A stretch of DNA of 6,184 nucleotides from Acidimicrobiia bacterium (lineage in GTDB: Bacteria > Actinomycetota > Acidimicrobiia > Spongiisociales > SHLN01). Under the pieces are notes generated by a model that saw nothing but the letters and a program-made list of their open reading frames with translations, was not told where the DNA came from and did not search any database. How positions within the stretch are numbered: position 1 is the first letter of the stretch; every line of letters starts with the position of its first letter. Of this stretch, positions 1 to 6,184 are shown piece by piece. Location of the stretch: assembly GCA_013043085.1 (NCBI GenBank), contig JABDOU010000306.1, positions 1-6,184 of the forward strand, in the 5' to 3' direction. A program made the translations under genes and the position numbers.

Positions 1-641
1 TTCCACTCGGCCGCTTCAACCCTGAGCTGCATCTCGGTGGCCATCTTCTGGAGAACCGTTGCCGGCGCCGCATCCTCAAAGAACTCGTAGTTGGCCGGAA
101 ACAACAATCCTTCCCAATCCGCCAGGCTGCCAGGCGTTCCCGGAAAAAGAGGCGAAACGACGCTGCCATCGAGCAAGGCGGTTGCGTACGCGTCGACAGA
201 GTGTGGTGATTGTTCCGATAGGGATTGCAGGATTTCACTGACCCACAACCCCTCTCTGATCTTGACGGTATAGACGTCCTTCAACTCAGGACCCTGGCGG
301 AGGATCTCAACCGCAGCTTCGGATCCCATGCCGGTGGTGAGCTCGTACGTCCCGGCCTGGAGCGAAAACCCGAGGCCGTTGGCCTTTACGTACGACTCGA
401 ATTGGCTGGCGCGGTCGACGACACCTGCGTCCGCCAGTACGTTGCCGATGTCTTCGGCACTCGATCCAGATTCGATGTCGACGATCACCGATTGGCCTGC
501 GACGATCGTTGTCGCGGGACCGCCGCCAAACGATTCAGCCAGTCGGGTAGCTCCCCATGCGACGACGGCCAGCCCGAGCAAACCGATCAGGATCCCGAGC
601 CATACCGGGAAGCCTCCCGAGGGTTTCTCGTACTCGATCAT
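1..641 (-). CDS. mltG: Endolytic murein transglycosylase MltG (YceG-like), N-terminal part, truncated by window edge
   Basis: This is an inner-membrane lytic transglycosylase of the YceG/MltG family, which cleaves nascent peptidoglycan strands and so sets glycan chain length. The visible part is 213 codons, read from an ATG at 641-639, and it continues off the left edge. A short cytoplasmic stretch (residues 1-11) precedes one hydrophobic segment (about 12-31, PVWLGILIGLLGLAVVAWGA), as expected for a type II membrane anchor. A periplasmic or extracytoplasmic LysM-like module follows at about 47-118 (VDIESGSSAEDIGNVLADAG and later LQAGTYELTTGM). After it come the family-typical segment VKIREGLWVSEIL (126-138) and the core motif WEGLLFPANYEF (176-187, usually LEGxLFPdTYxF). 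The catalytic Glu of the family lies further downstream, outside the window, so activity cannot be judged. The ATG overlaps the ruvX stop as ATGA, and the upstream Shine-Dalgarno is poor (only GGAT), which favours translational coupling. In actinobacteria aroE commonly follows. The family call rests on motif recognition and context. Confidence 0.93.
   Translation of the reverse strand, partial: MIEYEKPSGGFPVWLGILIGLLGLAVVAWGATRLAESFGGGPATTIVAGQSVIVDIESGSSAEDIGNVLADAGVVDRASQFESYVKANGLGFSLQAGTYELTTGMGSEAAVEILRQGPELKDVYTVKIREGLWVSEILQSLSEQSPHSVDAYATALLDGSVVSPLFPGTPGSLADWEGLLFPANYEFFEDAAPATVLQKMATEMQLRVEAAEW
638..641 (-). promoter_or_regulatory. ATGA stop-start overlap, ruvX to mltG
   Basis: The mltG ATG (641-639) shares bases with the ruvX TGA (640-638). 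With only a weak ribosome-binding sequence before it, this arrangement usually means that mltG is translated by ribosomes finishing ruvX. The overlap is seen directly; the coupling is inferred. Confidence 0.8.
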
Positions 642-1038
642 TGTCTATCCAGGTAGCTCTGGAGAATCAATGCCGCGGCCACGCCATCGAGTGATTTGCG
701 GCGGTCCGATCGCTTCGTGCCGCTCTCGATCATGGACCTCTCTGCCAGAACGCTCGTAAACCGCTCATCCTCGACTTCGACCGCCAGTCCGGTGGTGTTC
801 GCGACCTCTGATGCGAACGCTCGCGCTGCTGCCGCCGATGGACCATCTTCTCCACTCAGTGACGTCGGCATCCCGACAACGATAGATTCCACGTCATGGG
901 CGCGTACGGCACCTGCGATGACGTCGATTGCAGTCTCTCGATCACAAACCATGAGGGGAGAAGCTATCAGATGTGTGGGATCTGAGAGTGCAATACCAAC
1001 TCGTTTTGTGCCGTAGTCAATACCCATCAATCGTCCCA

Positions 1039-1042
<4 letters not shown>
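638..1042 (-). CDS. ruvX: YqgF/RuvX family nuclease (putative pre-16S rRNA nuclease / Holliday junction resolvase-like)
   Basis: This is a small RNase H-fold nuclease of the YqgF/RuvX family, 134 aa against the usual 130-150. Members process the 5' end of 16S rRNA in E. coli. Holliday junction resolution is the older prediction, supported in some bacteria. The full set of signatures is visible: GIDYGTKRVGIALSD (7-21) with catalytic Asp9, VVGMPTSLSGEDG (55-67), VEDERFTSVLAE (90-101) with the acidic pair around Asp92/Glu93, and the terminal DRRKSLDGVAAALILQSYL (113-131) with Asp119. All the expected acidic residues are present, so it should be active. Two starts are possible. A GTG at 1042-1040 overlaps the alaS stop by four bases (GTGA) and has GGGAG eight bases upstream. 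An ATG at 1039-1037, one codon later, overlaps by one base (TGATG). The protein differs by a single residue. It sits between alaS and mltG, the standard actinobacterial order, and overlaps both. Confidence 0.96.
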
Positions 1043-3657
<2,615 letters not shown>

Positions 3658-3680
3658 GAGCGGCCAGATTACTACCAGGT
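3658..3680 (-). other. aspS-alaS intergenic spacer with backup stop codons and no Shine-Dalgarno
   Basis: These 23 bases separate the aspS TAG (3683-3681) from the alaS ATG. In the aspS frame the spacer reads ACC TGG TAG TAA, giving two further stops. No AGGAGG-like purine tract lies within about 15 bases of the alaS start. The spacer is too short for a T-box leader or a separate terminator plus promoter, so alaS probably lies on the aspS transcript. Confidence 0.7.
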
Positions 3681-5456
3681 CTACCCGGCGGGATGAGCTT
3701 CCAACGACTCTTCCGCATCGGGACGAAGCTCGATACCTAGCTCGGCAAGCTGATCTTCGGTGACCGGGCTCGGTGACGATGTCAGCGGATCAAACCCGGT
3801 CTGTGTCTTCGGGAACGGCATGACTTCACGAATATTCGGCTCGTTCTGGAGCACCGAGACGAGCCGATCGATGCCGAACGCAAATCCGGCGTGAGGAGGA
3901 GTTCCATAGCGCAGCGCCTCCAAAAACCATCCAAATCGTTGATGGGCCTCTTCGGGCGCGATACCGAGAATGTCGAAGACTTCTTGTTGAACTGCCGGAT
4001 CGTGGATACGCACCGAGCCCGATCCAAGCTCCACGCCATTGACGACCAGGTCATACGCCTTGGCGACCGCGGTCTCTGGCGAGTCCCTCAGCTCCTCAAC
4101 GGATCGAGGTGCCGTGAACGGATGATGTGCCGGTGCTAGTCCCCCGTCGTCTGCAACCTCGAACACTGGAAAATCTGTAACCCAGAGAAACGAGAGATCG
4201 TCATGGCCGTCGGGACGACCGTGATCGAGGCGCAATTGGCCGAGCACATGTGATGCCCGGCGGTGTTCGTCCGCAACGAGCAACAGAACGTCGCCAAGCT
4301 CACCGCTGAGTGCCTGTCTGATGGCGTCCATCTCCCCGGACTCGAGGAACTTGGCGACGGGAGAACGGATCGTGCCATCTTGTTCGACCACCATCCACAC
4401 GAGACCTTTGGCTCCTAGCTCTTTGGCCCGTTCGATGATCCCGTCGAGATGACTGCGGCTCGATTCCGACTCACCAATGTTGATCGCCCGCACTACTCCC
4501 CCACCCTCGACGACAGAGGCGAAAGCGTTGAACTCGGAAGCCGCAAATACGTCTGAGAGATCGGCTATCTCCATTCCGAAACGGAGGTCTGGTTTATCAG
4601 AACCGAATCGGTCAATCGCCTCCGCGTACGTCATCTGTGAGAGCGGGAGGGAAAGCCCCTCACCCCGCACCGCCGCAACAGCATCCGAGACCACTGATTC
4701 GATCGTCGCCAGAACCTCGTCCTGGCCCCAGAAGGAACCTTCGAGATCGAGTTGCGTGAACTCGATCTGGCGATCTGCACGAAAGTCCTCATCTCGGTAG
4801 CAGCGGGCGATCTGGTAGTAGCGGTCGACGCCTGCCACCATCAGCAACTGTTTGAAGAGCTGGGGCGATTGGGGAAGCGCGTAGAAATGACCCTGGCGAT
4901 GGCGACTCGGGACCAAGACGTCCCGAGCGCCTTCGGGAGTCGATTTGATGAGCGTTGGGGTCTCGACCTCCATGAACCCGGCCGCGTCCAGGTTGTTGTG
5001 GATTGCGGCAACGGCACGCGACCGTGCTTTGAGGTTCCGCGACATCCGATCGCGCCGCAGGTCTAGATACCGATATTGCAGCCGAACCTGTTCGTCGGTT
5101 TCGATCGAATCGTCGAGCTGGAAGGGAAGCGGTTGAGCGGTGCTGAGAACCTCTACGGTTCGTGCTGCAACCTCTACCGCTCCCGTTGGAAGGTCGAGAT
5201 TCTCGGTACCGGGCGGTCTCGCTCGCACGTCGCCGATGATCTTGAGGCAGTATTCACGCTTCAAACTGCGGGCGACGTCGACCAGCTCAGGAACCTCATC
5301 AGGAGCGATGACCACCTGGACCAGCCCGGACGCATCGCGAAGATCCACGAAGGCCACGCCGCCCTGGTCGCGAATGCGGGCCGCCCACCCGGCGATCGTG
5401 ACGGTTGTCCCCGCCGCTTCCGCGTCGAGGTTGCCAACGTAGGTATCTCGGTACAT
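3681..5456 (-). CDS. aspS: Aspartyl-tRNA synthetase (bacterial type; probably non-discriminating AspRS)
   Basis: This class II synthetase charges tRNA-Asp with aspartate in the cytoplasm. It has 591 aa from the ATG (593 from the GTG used for numbering here), normal for the bacterial form. The N-terminal OB-fold anticodon-binding domain spans about 1-107 (GWAARIRDQGG, FVDLRDASGLVQVV). Next are the YRYLDLRR segment (130-137), motif 1 around FMEVETPTLIKSTPEGARD with its flipping loop (163-181), ALPQSPQLFKQLLM (195-208), and motif 2 (RYYQIARCYRDEDFRADRQ, 214-232). The bacterial GAD insertion covers about 290-420 (GSDKPDLR to the SPVAKFL region), and motif 3 is GTPPHAGFAFGIDRL (520-534). The ATG at 5456 gives MYRDTYVGNL, the usual family N-terminus. 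A GTG at 5462 in the same frame, with AAGG five bases upstream, would add two residues and cannot be excluded. Gln33 and Gly85 occupy the positions that set Asp/Asn tRNA discrimination. Two extra in-frame stops (TAG, TAA) follow the TAG stop. Confidence 0.99.
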   Translation of the reverse strand: MYRDTYVGNLDAEAAGTTVTIAGWAARIRDQGGVAFVDLRDASGLVQVVIAPDEVPELVDVARSLKREYCLKIIGDVRARPPGTENLDLPTGAVEVAARTVEVLSTAQPLPFQLDDSIETDEQVRLQYRYLDLRRDRMSRNLKARSRAVAAIHNNLDAAGFMEVETPTLIKSTPEGARDVLVPSRHRQGHFYALPQSPQLFKQLLMVAGVDRYYQIARCYRDEDFRADRQIEFTQLDLEGSFWGQDEVLATIESVVSDAVAAVRGEGLSLPLSQMTYAEAIDRFGSDKPDLRFGMEIADLSDVFAASEFNAFASVVEGGGVVRAINIGESESSRSHLDGIIERAKELGAKGLVWMVVEQDGTIRSPVAKFLESGEMDAIRQALSGELGDVLLLVADEHRRASHVLGQLRLDHGRPDGHDDLSFLWVTDFPVFEVADDGGLAPAHHPFTAPRSVEELRDSPETAVAKAYDLVVNGVELGSGSVRIHDPAVQQEVFDILGIAPEEAHQRFGWFLEALRYGTPPHAGFAFGIDRLVSVLQNEPNIREVMPFPKTQTGFDPLTSSPSPVTEDQLAELGIELRPDAEESLEAHPAG

Positions 5457-5503
5457 GGTCACGTGAGCCTTGTCGTTGTAGTAGTCGATGGAGTGACGGG
5501 AGC
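5457..5503 (-). other. Spacer between hydrolase gene and aspS, containing the aspS ribosome-binding region
   Basis: There are 47 bases between the hydrolase stop (TAG, 5506-5504) and the aspS ATG. AAGG lies just upstream, five bases before the GTG at 5462 and eleven before the ATG at 5456. The 8-bp palindrome TCACGTGA (5466-5459) spans the GTG. I see no hairpin followed by a T tract and no convincing promoter. The short spacing is consistent with cotranscription of the hydrolase gene and aspS. Confidence 0.5.
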
Positions 5504-6151
5504 CTACGCCCTGAACTGTGCGAGAAACGGATTTGAGGCACGCTCGTTTGCGATGGTCGTCGGAGGGCCGTGACCGGGTAACACGTCTACGTCATCGTCG
5601 AGCGTCAAGATCTTTGCCTCCATCGATGCCATGAGAGCGGTGAAATCGCCTCCCGGTAGATCCGTGCGTCCTATCGAACCGGCGAAGAGCTGGTCACCTG
5701 AAAACAGCACACCATCGATCAGAAAGCAACAGTGTCCCGGCGTATGTCCCGGGGTATGCACGACATCGATGTCCAAACCCGCCAGGCTGAGGCGGGCACC
5801 GTCCACCAGGTCGACGTAGGCAGCTGGAGGGTTGACATCGAGGTCTGGCATGTGCGCTCCGAATAGCAAGGAAAGCTGCTGTTCCGGCGCCATCGCCAAA
5901 AATGCATCGTCCGGATGCAGGTGAACATCAACACCGGTCGCTCTGGCAAGAGAGCCGGCGCCGCCAAGGTGATCGATGTGCGCATGCGTCACCAGAGCCG
6001 CGATCGGAATCAGCTCATGTTTGCGGAGCAGGAGACCGATTCCTTCAGGATCGGGCGGACAGTCAATGACGACGGCAAAGCCGCCGCGCTCCGATGCGAC
6101 AACGTACGTGTTCGTGGCTGCGATCCACAACGGCGCAGTGTCGATCAACAT
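5504..6151 (-). CDS. Metallo-beta-lactamase-fold hydrolase, glyoxalase II-like (short, YcbL-type)
   Basis: This is a soluble binuclear-zinc hydrolase of the MBL superfamily, 215 aa. The metal-binding motifs are complete: THAHIDHLGG (55-64) gives His56, His58, Asp60 and His61; HTPGHTPGH (132-140) gives His136; LFSGDQLF (149-156) gives Asp153; and LPGHGPPTTI (191-200) gives His194. The segment GSIGRTDLPGGD (158-169) and the ending ERASNPFL (203-210) are typical of the glyoxalase II-like branch. Classical GloB enzymes are about 250 aa and carry a C-terminal helical domain that binds glutathione. This protein stops before such a domain, like YcbL-type short forms. A thioester substrate such as S-lactoyl-mycothiol is plausible in an actinobacterium, but that is inference and the sequence does not show the substrate. 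The start is fixed at ATG 6151, because an in-frame TAG lies four codons upstream and no other start codon lies between. An AGG eight bases upstream is a weak Shine-Dalgarno. In actinobacteria a homologous gene normally precedes hisS; here aspS follows directly. Confidence 0.93.
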   Translation of the reverse strand: MLIDTAPLWIAATNTYVVASERGGFAVVIDCPPDPEGIGLLLRKHELIPIAALVTHAHIDHLGGAGSLARATGVDVHLHPDDAFLAMAPEQQLSLLFGAHMPDLDVNPPAAYVDLVDGARLSLAGLDIDVVHTPGHTPGHCCFLIDGVLFSGDQLFAGSIGRTDLPGGDFTALMASMEAKILTLDDDVDVLPGHGPPTTIANERASNPFLAQFRA

Positions 6152-6184
6152 GCGGCGAGCCTAGGTATCTAGTCAGCCCGCAAC
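6152..6184 (-). other. Leader upstream of the hydrolase gene
   Basis: These 33 bases reach the window edge. They carry TGA (6175-6173) and TAG (6163-6161) in the hydrolase frame and a TAG (6171-6169) in another frame. This bounds the hydrolase start and would also end an upstream gene on the same strand. The weak AGG ribosome-binding element is at 6162-6160. Too little sequence is present to judge a promoter. Confidence 0.45.

Noticed and set aside
225..759. Two overlapping 143-codon plus-strand open frames opposite mltG and ruvX
   Set aside because: The minus strand here encodes conserved MltG and RuvX motifs throughout. The plus-strand products are low-information and have no family features.
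3658..3680. T-box or other aminoacyl-tRNA-sensing leader before alaS or aspS
   Set aside because: The gaps are 23 and about 45 bases, far too short for a T-box, and no matching conserved motif or terminator hairpin is present.
5457..5503. Possible N-terminal extension of AspRS, since the frame stays open upstream of the GTG
   Set aside because: No start codon was seen in that open stretch within the gap, and AspRS proteins normally begin a few residues before the YxGxL segment.

Overview
The window is a compact bacterial housekeeping block. All five genes lie on the minus strand and fill almost the whole 6.2 kb, so they read from the right end (6184) to the left end (1). The DNA is moderately high in GC. 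The order alaS-ruvX-mltG, with an aspS and a glyoxalase II-like metallo-hydrolase just upstream, matches the conserved actinobacterial neighbourhood. In Mycobacterium tuberculosis, from memory, the order is hydrolase, hisS, aspS, alaS, ruvX, mltG, aroE with other genes between. The AlaRS motif 2 region (residues 65-81, ARTSDIDIIGTTERH) also resembles actinobacterial enzymes. I infer Actinomycetota, possibly a compact-genome or deep-branching group such as Acidimicrobiia. The class-level placement is a guess.

Layout in transcription order: 6184-6152 is a short leader with in-frame stops. 6151-5504 encodes a 215-aa metallo-beta-lactamase-fold hydrolase. After a gap of about 45 nt, 5456(or 5462)-3681 encodes aspartyl-tRNA synthetase. 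After 23 nt, 3657-1039 encodes alanyl-tRNA synthetase. Its stop codon overlaps the start of ruvX (1042-638), a YqgF/RuvX nuclease. The ruvX stop in turn overlaps the start of mltG (641 to beyond position 1), an endolytic murein transglycosylase cut off by the window edge before its catalytic residue.

The spacing and overlaps suggest one polycistronic unit with translational coupling at the last two junctions. I saw no terminator, tRNA, T-box leader, repeat, mobile element or CRISPR array, and no gap longer than about 50 nt. Functionally, two class II synthetases charge tRNA-Asp and tRNA-Ala, RuvX probably trims the 16S rRNA precursor, MltG limits glycan strand length in the wall, and the hydrolase probably detoxifies a thioester. 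These are linked by conserved gene order rather than by one pathway.

I did not find a novel system. The points most worth checking are a predicted non-discriminating AspRS with an unusual Gln at a specificity position, the absence of hisS from its usual place, and the lack of a Shine-Dalgarno sequence before alaS.
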